Shown here one piece after another: positions 44,290-54,455 of a stretch of 64,000 nucleotides of DNA (position 1 is its first letter; every line of letters starts with the position of its first letter). Source of the DNA: Caldalkalibacillus thermarum (lineage in GTDB: Bacteria; Bacillota; Bacilli; Caldalkalibacillales; Caldalkalibacillaceae); the NCBI RefSeq assembly GCF_014644735.1, contig NZ_BMKZ01000009.1:1-64000 (forward strand), written 5' to 3'. The notes beneath the pieces were generated by a model. It did no database searches and was not told the DNA's origin. It was given only the letters and a program-made list of their open reading frames with translations. A program made the translations under genes and the position numbers.

Positions 44290-44973
44290 GTGGATCAAGT
44301 GAGTATCATCATTCCTGCCTATAACGAAGAGCAATACATTGGCCAGACCCTTTCGGCATTACTACACAGTGGGGACTGGTTCAGAGAAATTATTGTCGTC
44401 GATGACGGCAGTGAAGATAACACTTTTCATCAAGCCCGCATCTACACGCCCCACGTGATTCGCCTGTCGCGCAACAAAGGCAAGTCAGCAGCGATGATGG
44501 TCGGCGTTTATCAATCTTCAGCCCCGGTTTTACTCTTTCTTGATGCAGATTTGGGACATAGTGCCAGCCTGGCCAAAAACTTGCCCCAGCCCGTTCAAGA
44601 TCATTGTGCTGATATGACCATCGCTGTTTTGCCTAAAACCAAAAAAGGGGGGCTTGGACTCGTCAAACACTTTGCCAGCTGGGGGATTTACAGGCAAACA
44701 GGCGTGTGGTTGGAAGCCCCGTTGTCGGGGCAGAGGGCGGTCCGGAAAAAACAGTTTTTAAGCAGTTATAAAGGTGATCAAGGATTCGGTTTTGAAGTGG
44801 GCCTGACCATTGACTATTTGCAGGCCGGCTTAACGATTCAGGAAGTGGAGGTTCCTTTTACCCACCGTGAAAGGGGAAAGACGCTGGACGGTTTTTGGCA
44901 CCGTTTTAAACAGGGATTAGCTGTCAAACAGGCACTCAAATTAAGAAAGGCGCAAGCTGAAGCGCCACGGTAA
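44290..44973 (+). CDS. Family-2 glycosyltransferase
   Basis: A 227-residue GT-A glycosyltransferase with VSIIIPAYNEEQYIGQTL at the N-terminus, the nucleotide site VVDDGSEDNT and the metal-binding LDADLGH near residue 93-99. It has no C-terminal membrane helices, so it probably works peripherally at the membrane. GTG 44290 follows AAGGTGGG. The acceptor is unknown. Its neighbours (SteA-like and MraY-like) suggest a lipid-linked or cell-envelope sugar. Confidence 0.85.
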   Translation: MDQVSIIIPAYNEEQYIGQTLSALLHSGDWFREIIVVDDGSEDNTFHQARIYTPHVIRLSRNKGKSAAMMVGVYQSSAPVLLFLDADLGHSASLAKNLPQPVQDHCADMTIAVLPKTKKGGLGLVKHFASWGIYRQTGVWLEAPLSGQRAVRKKQFLSSYKGDQGFGFEVGLTIDYLQAGLTIQEVEVPFTHRERGKTLDGFWHRFKQGLAVKQALKLRKAQAEAPR

Positions 44974-45082
44974 GCATGGGTGTCCCTGTTAATGAAAAGA
45001 TGTCAAGGGCACTCCATAAACAAAACATGGATGTTCATGAGTAAGGGGGAATGGAGCGATTAAGGAATGGATCATTGGCTTC

Positions 45083-45904
45083 ATGATCTATATGGGCCTG
45101 GTTTGGCCCTTAACCGACAGGATGTATCATCTTTTCCAGCGTCTAGGGTGGACGGCGCTAAACTATAAACAGGAAGTGGTCGTCCAAGGCTTTGGTCTTA
45201 ATCTTTTCATGCATTACGCTCTGTTTATTGGTATCATGCTTACGTTGCATTTCCTGGTCGCTCCGTTACCCATGTTTACCTTGGAGACCATTTCGTTGTT
45301 CGCTATGATGCTGTTCAGTTTAACTTCGTTGGGCTGGATTGATGACCGCTGGGGAGATCCTGAGGTGAAGGGATTTAAAGGACACTTCGGCAAACTTGTT
45401 GCGGAAAAGCATATGACGTCAGGATTGGCCAAAGCCGTGTTTGGTTTGCTAGTTGCCTTGGTTGTCTGTTGGCAGCTTAGTTCGTCATATGGAGAATTCA
45501 TGTTGTTTTCCCTGGCGCTTGTACTGAGCATGCATATTTTTAATTTGCTTGATGTGCGGCCGGGAAGAGCATTAAAAAGTTATTGGCTTTTCTCACTGGC
45601 AGTGATTCCTTTTGTATCTGCGGCTACGCTGCTTTTTTTGACATTGCCCGTGCTTTGTTCCACAGTGTTGCTTTTCGGATATGACCGGCGGCGAATGGCC
45701 ATGCTGGGGGATACCGGTTCTATGGCTTTGGGAGGAATATTTGGCTTTCAGCTGATTGTCCATGCACCTCTTATATTAGTGGCGATGTTTGTCATCTTTT
45801 TCATGATACTGACCATTGCCGCTGAACGCATCAGTATCAGCGCCTGGATTGAGCAACACCGCTGGTTGAAATTGATGGACGGTTGGGGGCTTGTAAAAAA
45901 ATAA
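45083..45904 (+). CDS. MraY/WecA-like polyprenyl-phosphate sugar-1-phosphate transferase
   Basis: A 273-residue membrane protein with about eight helices. Motifs of the GT4/MraY superfamily are present: SLGWIDDRWGD (first Asp pair), HIFNLLDVRPGRALK (NLxD) and AMLGDTGSMALGG. These enzymes attach a sugar phosphate to a lipid carrier. The classical basic HHH motif near the C-terminus is not evident. The start is uncertain: ATG 45083 has a weak site, and an ATT at 45059 sits at proper distance from GGGGGAA. It completes the SteA-GT2-MraY-like set. Confidence 0.8.
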   Translation: MIYMGLVWPLTDRMYHLFQRLGWTALNYKQEVVVQGFGLNLFMHYALFIGIMLTLHFLVAPLPMFTLETISLFAMMLFSLTSLGWIDDRWGDPEVKGFKGHFGKLVAEKHMTSGLAKAVFGLLVALVVCWQLSSSYGEFMLFSLALVLSMHIFNLLDVRPGRALKSYWLFSLAVIPFVSAATLLFLTLPVLCSTVLLFGYDRRRMAMLGDTGSMALGGIFGFQLIVHAPLILVAMFVIFFMILTIAAERISISAWIEQHRWLKLMDGWGLVKK

Positions 45905-45930
45905 TAAAGCTTGTAAGTCACTGCGGACTT

Positions 45931-46176
45931 TTAGTCGTCCAGGTCATCTTTAAACCGCCGGCCGTAGCGTCTTTTTTTGTCCCGGTAAAAGATAAACCCC
46001 CCTACAAATCCCACACCAACTACAAACAGGAAAAACCCCAGGAGAAACATGTCCCACTGGAAACCTTCCGGCGTAAAGTTGGTGAAAAAAGCTTCACGCA
46101 TCAATGTCCAGCCATACACCCCGAGAGCCCCGGGAATCACTAGGATCAGTATAGAAATAAAGCGTTGAATGGTCAT
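45931..46176 (-). CDS. yqzF: YqzF-like DUF2627 membrane protein
   Basis: An 81-residue minus-strand protein with two membrane helices (near residues 6-22 and 41-62) and a basic then acidic tail ending RRFKDDLDD. ATG at 46176 follows GGAAGGGAAAG on the minus strand; longer in-frame starts are unlikely. Position next to bkdR, divergent from it, matches yqzF in B. subtilis. Function unknown. Confidence 0.8.
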   Translation of the reverse strand: MTIQRFISILILVIPGALGVYGWTLMREAFFTNFTPEGFQWDMFLLGFFLFVVGVGFVGGFIFYRDKKRRYGRRFKDDLDD

Positions 46177-46210
46177 GCTGCTTCTTTCCCTTCCTTGCTC
46201 TTCTTCATTT

Positions 46211-46240
46211 ACTGTAACCAAAATCGAACAGCTTGTCTAA
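46211..46240 (-). promoter_or_regulatory. Candidate SigmaA promoter of yqzF
   Basis: On the minus strand TTAGAC, 18 bases, TACAGT, reading toward yqzF. Confidence 0.45.
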
Positions 46241-46248
46241 CACTTTTG

Positions 46249-46277
46249 TTGCACCTGCACTTGAAAAGGGTTACACT
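46249..46277 (+). promoter_or_regulatory. SigmaA promoter of bkdR
   Basis: TTGCAC, exactly 17 bases, TACACT. The start point would be near 46284, before the direct repeat at 46303-46329. Confidence 0.6.
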
Positions 46278-46302
46278 AAAAGAGTCTGCAATATTTTTCA
46301 GT

Positions 46303-46329
46303 TCACCTTATTCACGGTCACCTTATTCA
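46303..46329 (+). repeat. Direct repeat in the bkdR leader
   Basis: Two exact copies of TCACCTTATTCA separated by CGG, a 15-base period. They lie between the bkdR promoter and its ribosome-binding site and may be a regulator site. Confidence 0.8.
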
Positions 46330-46354
46330 AGAGAGGAACAAGCGGGGGATGGGT

Positions 46355-48433
46355 ATGAAAAAAATTTTTCTGGTCGGTGCAGGAAGCGGTGGCACAGCGC
46401 TGCTTAAAACATTGCAGCATATGGAATCACTCAAGGTGATTGGGGTGTCGGACCGGAACGTTAATGCTCCGGGGATGAAGGAGGCCCGCAAGTATGGTAT
46501 TCCCACTGGAACGGACTATACCCGAATGATTAGTGATGATGTGGAAGTGATTATTGAAACCACTGGAGACGAATCCGTTTTTCATCATTTGCGCCAGATT
46601 AAACCCAAGCATGCAGTGGTAATTCCCGGAAGCATCGCCCGGATTATCATGAGTCTGATCGAGGAAAAAGAAAACCTGATTCAACAGCTGCGCCATCATC
46701 ACCATGAGTTGGACATCATTTTAAACTCCACCCATGATGGCATGATGGCTGTCAACAAGAAGGGGATTATTACGCTGTTTAACCGGGCGGCAGAAAGAAT
46801 CACGGGCTTAAAAGCGGAGGATGTGCTGGGAGAACCGGCTCAAGACTGGATTCCAAACAGCCGGCTAAATATAGTCCTTCAAACAGGGCAGCCTGAGTTG
46901 CATCAGGAACAATGGTTAAACAACGAAAGACGAATCATCACCAACCGCGTCCCGGTTATCTCTGCAGACGGAGAAGTGATCGGAGCGGTGGCTGTCTTCA
47001 GGGATATTACCGACGTGACCACCTTGGCTGAAGAGGTGCTAGACTTAAAAGAAACGCGCAGCTTGCTTGAAGCGATCATAAATTCCTCTGAAGATGCTAT
47101 TTCTGTTGTTGACCAGAACGGCATCGGTTTGATGATTAATCCGGCTTATACGCGGCTGACTGGCTTAAAGGCAGAAGATGTGATCGGCAAGCCGGCGGAT
47201 GTGGATATTTCCGAGGGAGAAAGCATGCACATGCAGGTGCTAAAAACCAAAAAGCCTGTGCGCGGCGTTCCCATGAAAGTGGGCAAGTACCGCAAGGATG
47301 TTGTGGTTAACGTCGCCCCTATTATGGTGGATGGCGAGCTGAAGGGCAGCGTAGGGATCATTCATGATATCTCCGAAATAAAAAAGTTGACCAAGGAACT
47401 GGACCGGGCGAGACGGATTATACGTACTTTGGAAGCCAAGTACACCTTTGAAGATATAATCGGAGAAAGTGAACCGGTCCGAACCGCCATCGAACAGGCC
47501 AAAAATGCGGCCTATACGTCAGCCACCGTCTTGCTGAGGGGGGAATCTGGGACAGGTAAGGAGCTGTTTGCCCATGCCATCCATAATGCAAGTGAACGCA
47601 AATTTAACCAGTTTGTGCGTGTCAACTGTGCCGCTTTATCCGAGCAGTTACTGGAAAGCGAATTGTTCGGCTATGAGGAAGGAGCTTTTACTGGTGCCAA
47701 GCAGGGTGGTAAAAAAGGTTTGTTTGAGGAGGCAAACGGGGGAACCATCTTTTTGGATGAAATTGGAGAAATGTCACTGAGCACTCAAGCCAAGCTGCTC
47801 CGTGTGTTGCAAGAAAAAGAGATTGTCCGTGTCGGCGGGACAAAAACCATCCCTGTTGATGTGCGTATCATTGCCGCAACCAACGTCAATCTGGAAGAAG
47901 CGATCCTGCAAAAGAAGTTTCGGGAAGATCTTTATTACCGGTTAAATGTGTTGCCCATTATTATTCCTCCGCTCCGTTACAGAGACGATGACATCCGCTT
48001 ATTAACCGAGCATTTTATTAACAAATATAACATGGAATATGGCCGCCATATTTCCTCTGTGGCGGATGAGGTTATCGAACGCCTGAAATCTTACCATTGG
48101 CCGGGAAATGTGCGAGAGTTGGAGAATGTGATCAGCCGGGCCATTATTCAGATGCGCTTTACTGAAGAACGTCTGGAACTCCGTCATTTGCCCCCTTTAC
48201 AGTTTGATTTTGATGACCGGCCAGAGGCAGACAGACCCCTTTCATTGGCTGATCATGCTTTGCCTTCTAACGGGAATATTCTGCCGCTTGACGAAGTCGT
48301 GGGCAACTTTGAGAAAAAATATCTTCAGCAGGTTTTATCCCAATGTAATGGAAACAAGACTAAAGCTGCCCAAAAACTAAAGATTTCGGTACGCAACTTG
48401 TATTATAAACTGCAAAAATACGGTCTGCATTAG
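46355..48433 (+). CDS. bkdR: Sigma-54-dependent activator BkdR
   Basis: Activator of the branched-chain keto acid operon with SigL RNA polymerase. The 692-residue protein has an N-terminal Rossmann-like domain ([19 protein letters not shown]), two PAS domains (near residues 122-230 and 240-340), an AAA+ domain with Walker A GESGTGKE (near 395) and the SigL contact loop GAFTGA, and a C-terminal Fis-type helix-turn-helix ([20 protein letters not shown]). ATG 46355 follows GGGGGA; ATG 46349 is too close. The target promoter is 170 bases downstream. Confidence 0.95.
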   Translation: MKKIFLVGAGSGGTALLKTLQHMESLKVIGVSDRNVNAPGMKEARKYGIPTGTDYTRMISDDVEVIIETTGDESVFHHLRQIKPKHAVVIPGSIARIIMSLIEEKENLIQQLRHHHHELDIILNSTHDGMMAVNKKGIITLFNRAAERITGLKAEDVLGEPAQDWIPNSRLNIVLQTGQPELHQEQWLNNERRIITNRVPVISADGEVIGAVAVFRDITDVTTLAEEVLDLKETRSLLEAIINSSEDAISVVDQNGIGLMINPAYTRLTGLKAEDVIGKPADVDISEGESMHMQVLKTKKPVRGVPMKVGKYRKDVVVNVAPIMVDGELKGSVGIIHDISEIKKLTKELDRARRIIRTLEAKYTFEDIIGESEPVRTAIEQAKNAAYTSATVLLRGESGTGKELFAHAIHNASERKFNQFVRVNCAALSEQLLESELFGYEEGAFTGAKQGGKKGLFEEANGGTIFLDEIGEMSLSTQAKLLRVLQEKEIVRVGGTKTIPVDVRIIAATNVNLEEAILQKKFREDLYYRLNVLPIIIPPLRYRDDDIRLLTEHFINKYNMEYGRHISSVADEVIERLKSYHWPGNVRELENVISRAIIQMRFTEERLELRHLPPLQFDFDDRPEADRPLSLADHALPSNGNILPLDEVVGNFEKKYLQQVLSQCNGNKTKAAQKLKISVRNLYYKLQKYGLH

Positions 48434-48564
48434 GGCTACCCCTACGAAGGGGGAAGATATGCAATTCTTATCAAGAAAAAAATTTCACACTACGCAATAT
48501 ATTTCAAGGAAAATGGGGAATTTGTAGAGGCGGGAAACCTGCCAAAAATTTTTTATTGTTGTTA

Positions 48565-48579
48565 TGAAGCGCTTACATT
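48565..48579 (+). promoter_or_regulatory. cre-like site upstream of ptb
   Basis: ATGAAGCGCTTACAT contains the palindromic CcpA core AAGCGCTT followed by ACA. The left TG is one base closer than in the consensus. It lies 27 bases upstream of the -24 element. Confidence 0.4.
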
Positions 48580-48605
48580 TCCATTCCTGATGTTGTTTTT
48601 TATGT

Positions 48606-48621
48606 TGGCATAAATTTTGCA
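48606..48621 (+). promoter_or_regulatory. Sigma-54 (SigL) promoter of the bkd operon
   Basis: TGGCATAAATTTTGCA has the invariant GG and GC with ten bases between them. The start point would be near 48632, in front of ptb. BkdR, coded just upstream, is the expected activator. Confidence 0.9.
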
Positions 48622-48713
48622 TGTATTATCATGGGTTGCACTGCTAATTTCATCCCACAAGGCTTATACTGAGATAAGAGACAGAGTACCGAGCAGAATG
48701 GATGTGAAACAGA

Positions 48714-49613
48714 ATGAAGCTTTCTAGTCTGATCACGACAGCAACTCAATATGCCCAACCAACGATTGCCGTTGCTCAAGCTGCGGATGAAGAAGTCTTA
48801 AGAGCTGTACGGGAGGGACTAGGGCAGCGCTTGGCTAATTTTTACCTGGTTGGTGATGAACACCAAATAAGAGAAAAAGCCCGCAGTGTGGAACTTGACT
48901 TACAATCCCTTTCCGTTGTACATGAACCTAATCCCCGTCAGGCTGCCCAGCGGGCGGTTCAGCTGGTGAGAGAGGGTAAGGCTAACGCGGTGATGAAAGG
49001 GTTGGTTCCCACGGCTGATCTGTTAAAAGCTGTGCTGGATAAAGAAAAGGGGCTGAAACGCCAACGTTTGTTGAGCCATGTGGCTGCATTTGAGGTTCCT
49101 GGCTACGACCGTTTGATCTTTATCACTGATCCGGCTATGAATATTGCTCCAGATCTCAAGCAAAAAGCAGAGATTATTCAAAACGCCGTGCAGGTCGCCC
49201 GGGCAGCGGGTGTTGAACGGCCAAAGGTGGCTGTTCTGGCACCGGTTGAGGTGGTTAATCCAGCGATGCAAAGCACCCTTGATGCTGCCAGTTTAACGTT
49301 GATGGCCAGAAGGGGTCAAATCACAGACTGTGAAGTTGACGGGCCTTTAGCTTTGGACAATGCGGTCTCGGTTGAAGCTGCCCGGCATAAGGGGATTCGC
49401 TCTCCCGTGGCCGGTCAGGCTGACATTTTGCTTGTCCCCAATATTGAAACGGGTAATGTGCTCTATAAGTCCTTGGTGTACTTTGCCAGGGCCAAGGTCG
49501 CAGCTGTAGTGGTGGGAGCCGAGGTGCCGGTCATCCTCACCTCACGGGCGGACAGTATGGAAGACAAATTATATTCCATGGCCTTGGCCGTTTGTCTCCT
49601 TAACCAAGGCTAG
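48714..49613 (+). CDS. ptb: Phosphate butyryltransferase
   Basis: Exchanges CoA of butyryl- or branched acyl-CoA for phosphate. The 299-residue protein has the phosphotransacetylase fold: AVMKGLVPTADLLKAVLDKE, LSHVAAFEVPGYDRLIFITD and DGPLALDNAVS are family motifs. ATG 48714 starts the first gene after the SigL promoter. With buk it can conserve energy from acyl-CoA as ATP. Confidence 0.94.
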   Translation: MKLSSLITTATQYAQPTIAVAQAADEEVLRAVREGLGQRLANFYLVGDEHQIREKARSVELDLQSLSVVHEPNPRQAAQRAVQLVREGKANAVMKGLVPTADLLKAVLDKEKGLKRQRLLSHVAAFEVPGYDRLIFITDPAMNIAPDLKQKAEIIQNAVQVARAAGVERPKVAVLAPVEVVNPAMQSTLDAASLTLMARRGQITDCEVDGPLALDNAVSVEAARHKGIRSPVAGQADILLVPNIETGNVLYKSLVYFARAKVAAVVVGAEVPVILTSRADSMEDKLYSMALAVCLLNQG

Positions 49614-49720
49614 CCTATATGCGCAAAGGTACGTCACCATTCATCATTAATGATATGTCTTTAGCTTTATTAAACTGGTTTACATTTATTCAGTTTCTCT
49701 ATTAACAGGAGGGATCCGAC

Positions 49721-50818
49721 ATGAAACTGTTTGAGTATATGGAGAAATATGATTACGAAGAGCTGCTGTTCTGTCAAGACAAAGCATCCGGTTTAAAGGC
49801 CATCATTTGTATCCACGATACAACCCTTGGGCCCGCGCTGGGCGGATGCCGGATGTGGACATATGACTCAGAGGAAGAGGCCATTGAAGATGCACTGCGG
49901 TTGGCCCGGGGGATGACTTACAAGGCAGCCGCAGCAGGATTAAACTTAGGCGGGGGAAAATCAGTCATTATCGGCGACCCCCGCAAAGATAAAAGTGAAG
50001 CCCTGTTCCGCTCCTTCGGCCGCTTTGTGCAAGGGCTAAACGGCCGTTACATTACTGCAGAAGACGTGGGTACCACTGTGGAAGATATGGATATTATCCA
50101 TGAAGAAACCGATTATGTCACTGGCATTTCTCCTGCGTTTGGATCAAGTGGCAATCCTTCTCCTGTAACGGCTTACGGCGTTTATAAAGGGATGAAAGCA
50201 ACAGCCAAACAAGCTTGGGGAGATGATTCGTTGGAAGGAAAAACCATTGCCGTGCAAGGTGTGGGCAACGTGGCCTACAATTTGTGCCGTTACCTGCATG
50301 AAGAAGGAGCCCGGCTGATTGTGACTGACATTAATAAGGAAGCTGTGCGACGGGCTGTCGAAGCCTTTGGGGCTGAAACTGTTGACCCTGACGATATATA
50401 CAGCGTGGAGTGTGATATTTTCGCCCCTTGTGCACTGGGCGGGGTGATTAATGATGAAACCATCCCCAAGCTTAAAGCACGGGTCATCGCCGGGGCGGCC
50501 AACAACGTGTTGCGTGAAGAACGCCACGGAGACCTGCTCCATGAGATGGGCTTCTATTATGCACCCGACTACGTGATTAATGCCGGTGGACTCATCAATG
50601 TTGCCGATGAGCTATTAGGCTATAACCGGGACAGGGCCATGAAGAAAGTAGAAACCATTTATGATAATATAGAAAAAGTTTTTGAGATTTCCCGCCGCGA
50701 CAATATCCCCACTTACCGGGCGGCAGATCGGATGGCAGAAGAACGCATTCAGGCGATCAAAAATGCCCGAAGCACCTTTTTGCAAAATCCGAAAAACATT
50801 TTAAACATGAAAGGTTAA
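49721..50818 (+). CDS. bcd: Leucine dehydrogenase (branched-chain amino acid dehydrogenase)
   Basis: NAD-dependent oxidative deamination of leucine, isoleucine and valine. The 365-residue protein shows [10 protein letters not shown], the catalytic Lys in [19 protein letters not shown], and the NAD-binding [18 protein letters not shown] 49721 follows AGGAGG. It gives the 2-keto acids used by the BKD complex coded downstream. Confidence 0.96.
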   Translation: MKLFEYMEKYDYEELLFCQDKASGLKAIICIHDTTLGPALGGCRMWTYDSEEEAIEDALRLARGMTYKAAAAGLNLGGGKSVIIGDPRKDKSEALFRSFGRFVQGLNGRYITAEDVGTTVEDMDIIHEETDYVTGISPAFGSSGNPSPVTAYGVYKGMKATAKQAWGDDSLEGKTIAVQGVGNVAYNLCRYLHEEGARLIVTDINKEAVRRAVEAFGAETVDPDDIYSVECDIFAPCALGGVINDETIPKLKARVIAGAANNVLREERHGDLLHEMGFYYAPDYVINAGGLINVADELLGYNRDRAMKKVETIYDNIEKVFEISRRDNIPTYRAADRMAEERIQAIKNARSTFLQNPKNILNMKG

Positions 50819-50849
50819 AGCAGGGCAAAGCGGAATAGGAGTGAGCAAG

Positions 50850-51992
50850 ATGGAACAACACAAAGTCTACCGCTTATTAGTGATTAACCCAGGTTCTACA
50901 TCCACCAAGATTGCCATTTATGACAATGAACGGCCCATCTTTGAAGATACCTTGCGGCACGATGCGTCAGAGTTGAACAAGTACCGCAGTGTAATGGATC
51001 AATATCATTTCCGCAAAGAAATCATCCTGGAGACCCTTAATCAAGAAGGAATCAACTTGCAAAAGCTGGACGCTGTTGTTGGACGGGGGGGTGTCCTAAG
51101 GCCCATCCCTGGGGGGACCTATGTGGTGAATGAGGAAATGCTGAAGGATTTGAGAAGCGGACGCTTCGGGGAACATGCCTCCAATCTGGGAGCCATCATT
51201 GCTAATGAAATCGCTCAACAATTAAATATTCCGGCTTTTATTGTCGATCCTGTTGTGGTGGATGAACTGGATCCGGTGGCCCGCATCTCAGGGGTGCCTG
51301 AAATCCCCCGCCGCAGCATCTTTCACGCTTTGAACCAAAAAGCAGTAGCCCGGCGGTATGCCAAAAAGCAGGGGAAAAAGTATGAAGAGATGCGCTTGAT
51401 CGTCAGCCATATGGGAGGCGGCATCACCGTAGGGGCCCATCGCTACGGCCGGGTGGTTGATGTGAACAACGGTTTGCATGGAGACGGTCCTTTTTCACCT
51501 GAGCGGGCAGGAACTGTCCCCGCTGGTGACCTGGTTGGACTCAGCTTTTCCGGGCAATACTTTTCTGGTGAAATTTTAAAGAAGCTGGTTGGACGGGGAG
51601 GGATGGTGGCCTATCTGGGCACCAATGATGCCCGCAAAGTGGAAGAGATGATCGCAGCGGGAGATAAAAAGGCCAAGTTGGTTTATGAAGCCATGGCTTA
51701 TCAAGTCGCGAAAGAGATTGGCTCCTGTGCGGCTGTATTGGAAGGGGATGTGGATGCTATTATCCTGACAGGCGGCCTGGCCTATGGAGAACAATTTGTA
51801 GAGATGATTAAAAAGCGGGTGGAGTGGATTGCCCCTGTGGAAGTGATGGCCGGGGAAAATGAGTTGCAGGCGCTGGCCGAAGGGGGATTGCGTGTGTTGC
51901 GCGGAGAAGAAGAGGCCAAAACCTACCCCACTGAACAAACGGGAGCACAAGAAGTGGAAAACATATTAAAGGGGGTAACAACAAGTGGCTAA
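50850..51992 (+). CDS. buk: Butyrate kinase
   Basis: Converts butyryl phosphate (or branched acyl phosphates) plus ADP to the acid and ATP. The 380-residue ASKHA-fold kinase has [15 protein letters not shown] at the N-terminus, [12 protein letters not shown] and [15 protein letters not shown] 50850 is eight bases after TAGGAG; GTG 50841 overlaps that site. The gene overlaps lpdV by eight bases. Confidence 0.95.
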   Translation: MEQHKVYRLLVINPGSTSTKIAIYDNERPIFEDTLRHDASELNKYRSVMDQYHFRKEIILETLNQEGINLQKLDAVVGRGGVLRPIPGGTYVVNEEMLKDLRSGRFGEHASNLGAIIANEIAQQLNIPAFIVDPVVVDELDPVARISGVPEIPRRSIFHALNQKAVARRYAKKQGKKYEEMRLIVSHMGGGITVGAHRYGRVVDVNNGLHGDGPFSPERAGTVPAGDLVGLSFSGQYFSGEILKKLVGRGGMVAYLGTNDARKVEEMIAAGDKKAKLVYEAMAYQVAKEIGSCAAVLEGDVDAIILTGGLAYGEQFVEMIKKRVEWIAPVEVMAGENELQALAEGGLRVLRGEEEAKTYPTEQTGAQEVENILKGVTTSG

Positions 51993-53412
51993 AGAATATG
52001 ATGTGATTATTCTGGGGGGCGGGCCCGGAGGGTATGTGGCCGCCATCCGTGCAGCCCAGCTGGGCCTTTCCACCGCTTTAGTGGAAGCTCAAAAATTAGG
52101 CGGCACGTGTCTACATAAAGGCTGCATTCCTTCCAAGGCTTTGCTCAGAAGTGCAGAGGTGTATGCCACCTTGAAAGAGGATGGGGAAAGCTTGGGGATT
52201 ACGGCTCAGGATGTGGGTTATGATTTTCAAAAAGTGAATGAACGCAAGCAAAAAATTGTGGATCAATTACATCAGGGTGTTCAGTATTTAATGAAAAAGA
52301 ACAAAATAAACGTTTATCATGGTTATGGCCGCATTTTGGGCCCCTCCATTTTTTCACCTACTGCGGGAACCATCTCAGTAGAAAAAACCACTGGTGAAGA
52401 AAATGAAATGCTGGTGCCCAAGAATCTCATTATTGCCACAGGCTCCAGACCCAGAACCTTGCCTGGCCTGGAGATTGACGGCACCCATGTGCTGACCAGT
52501 GATGAAGCACTGGAACTGGAAGCACTGCCACAATCGATGATCATTGTGGGCGGCGGTGTGATTGGCATTGAGTGGGCTTCTCTGTTAAGCGATTTTGGCG
52601 TGGAGGTGACGGTACTTGAGTATGCCGAGCGCATTTTGCCCCAAGAAGATGAAGAGATCAGCAAAGAAATGGCACGCCTGTTAAAACGGCGCAAAGTCAG
52701 AGTGGTGACTGGTGCCGAGGTGCTGCCACAGACCTTGACCATTAACGGGGATCAAGTCACCATCACGGCCAAGCGGGGGGATAAGGAGGAGATTTTTACC
52801 GCTGAGAAGATGCTGGTATCGGTGGGGAGGGTGCCCAACACCGAAGGTATCGGCTTGGAAAATACGGATATTAAACTGGAAAAAGGTTTTATTAAAGTCA
52901 ATGAATACGGTCAAACAGCAGAAGCACACATTTATGCCATTGGGGATGTGACTGGCGGCTTGCAGTTGGCCCATGTTGCCTCCCATGAGGGCATTGTGGC
53001 CGTAGAACACATTGCCGGGCTTGATCCGGCCCCGGTAAATCCTCACCATGTGCCCCGCTGTACTTACAGCCGTCCTGAGGTGGCCAGTATCGGCCTTACT
53101 GAAGCAGAGGCCAGGTCGCAAGGGTATGAAGTGAAAACAGGCAAGTTTTCTTTCAAAGGGGTTGGCAAGGCGCTCATTCTGGGGGATGCTTCCGGTTTTG
53201 TCAAAGTGGTCATGGATGCCAAAAGCCAAGATTTGCTCGGGGTGCACATGATCGGTCCCCATGTCACTGACTTGATTTCCGAGGCCGGTCTGGCTAAAGT
53301 GCTGGATGCAACCCCGTGGGAGATTTCTCAGACCATTCATCCGCATCCTACACTATCTGAAGCGATTGGTGAAGCCGCTATGGCTGTTGAAGGATTGGAG
53401 ATTCATGCCTAA
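51985..53412 (+). CDS. lpdV: Dihydrolipoyl dehydrogenase of the BKD complex (E3)
   Basis: Flavoprotein that reoxidises the dihydrolipoyl groups of the E2 subunit with NAD. The 475-residue protein has the FAD motif [17 protein letters not shown], redox cysteines in [16 protein letters not shown], the NAD motif [15 protein letters not shown] and the catalytic His-Glu in [16 protein letters not shown] 51985 overlaps buk. The gene belongs to the bkd operon, so it is the operon-specific E3. Confidence 0.95.
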   Translation: MAKEYDVIILGGGPGGYVAAIRAAQLGLSTALVEAQKLGGTCLHKGCIPSKALLRSAEVYATLKEDGESLGITAQDVGYDFQKVNERKQKIVDQLHQGVQYLMKKNKINVYHGYGRILGPSIFSPTAGTISVEKTTGEENEMLVPKNLIIATGSRPRTLPGLEIDGTHVLTSDEALELEALPQSMIIVGGGVIGIEWASLLSDFGVEVTVLEYAERILPQEDEEISKEMARLLKRRKVRVVTGAEVLPQTLTINGDQVTITAKRGDKEEIFTAEKMLVSVGRVPNTEGIGLENTDIKLEKGFIKVNEYGQTAEAHIYAIGDVTGGLQLAHVASHEGIVAVEHIAGLDPAPVNPHHVPRCTYSRPEVASIGLTEAEARSQGYEVKTGKFSFKGVGKALILGDASGFVKVVMDAKSQDLLGVHMIGPHVTDLISEAGLAKVLDATPWEISQTIHPHPTLSEAIGEAAMAVEGLEIHA

Positions 53413-53446
53413 GGCTCCTAACTATCCTGGCGAGGAGGTTATCTGT

Positions 53447-54442
53447 ATGACTGAAAAGCGTCACGAAGCATTGGGCTTAACGGCGCAAGATGTAGAGGAA
53501 ATGTATTATACCATGCTTTTGGCCCGTAAGATTGATGAGAGAATGTGGCTGTTGAACAGGGCCGGTAAAATTCCGTTTGTCATATCTTGTCAGGGTCAGG
53601 AAGCGGCCCAGGTGGGCGCGGCCTTTGCCCTGGACCGTTCCAAAGATTATGTCCTGCCTTATTACAGGGATGTTGGTGTGGTGATCGCCTTTGGCATGAC
53701 GGCCAGAGACTTAATGTTGTCCGGATTTGCCAAGGCAGAAGATCCCAACAGCGGCGGCAGACAGATGCCTGGACACTTCAGCTCTAAAAAGTACCGGATC
53801 GTGACTGGTTCATCACCTGTAACCACACAGGTTCCCCATGCAGTCGGCATTGCCCTGGCCGGCAAAATGGAAGGTAAGGATATTGTCGCCTTTACCTCCT
53901 TTGGGGAAGGTTCCAGCAACCAGGGTGACTTCCATGAGGGCCTAAACTTTGCCGGGGTGCACAAACTGCCGGTGATTTTCTTCTGTGAAAATAATAAATA
54001 CGCCATTTCTGTGCCTGTCTCCAAACAGATCGCCTGTGAAAGTGTGGCGGACCGGGCTGTGGGTTATGGTATGCCTGGAGTTAAAGTGGATGGCAATGAT
54101 CCGCTGGAGGTCTACAAAGTGGTCAAGGAGGCAGCTGACCGGGCCCGCCGCGGAGAAGGTCCCACGCTGATTGAAGCGACCACTTACCGCTTAACAGCCC
54201 ATTCCAGCGACGATGATGACCGGACTTACCGTGATCCGCAAGAGGTAGAAGAAGCCAGAAAACGAGATCCAATTGCTAAGTTCAGAAATTATCTTTTGGA
54301 AACTGGGACGTTGACGGAAAAACGGGTAGAAGAGATTGAAGCCCGGGTTAAGCAAGAAGTGGATGAAGCCACTGAATATGCTGAGAATGCCCCTTACGCT
54401 GATCCAGAATATGCGTTGAAGTACGTTTATGCCGAAGAATAG
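53447..54442 (+). CDS. bkdAA: Branched-chain 2-oxo acid dehydrogenase E1 alpha
   Basis: Thiamine diphosphate-dependent decarboxylase half. The 331-residue protein has ARKIDERMWLLNRAGKIPF, the TPP-binding GEGSSNQGDFHEGLNFAG and the SSDDDDRTYR phosphorylation-loop region. ATG 53447 is eight bases after GAGGAGG. E1 beta follows. Confidence 0.95.
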   Translation: MTEKRHEALGLTAQDVEEMYYTMLLARKIDERMWLLNRAGKIPFVISCQGQEAAQVGAAFALDRSKDYVLPYYRDVGVVIAFGMTARDLMLSGFAKAEDPNSGGRQMPGHFSSKKYRIVTGSSPVTTQVPHAVGIALAGKMEGKDIVAFTSFGEGSSNQGDFHEGLNFAGVHKLPVIFFCENNKYAISVPVSKQIACESVADRAVGYGMPGVKVDGNDPLEVYKVVKEAADRARRGEGPTLIEATTYRLTAHSSDDDDRTYRDPQEVEEARKRDPIAKFRNYLLETGTLTEKRVEEIEARVKQEVDEATEYAENAPYADPEYALKYVYAEE

Positions 54443-54455
54443 GAGGTATGAGGGT

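Noticed and set aside
52681-53346. 221-codon minus-strand frame inside lpdV
   Set aside because: Shadow of a conserved dihydrolipoyl dehydrogenase gene; composition is not protein-like.
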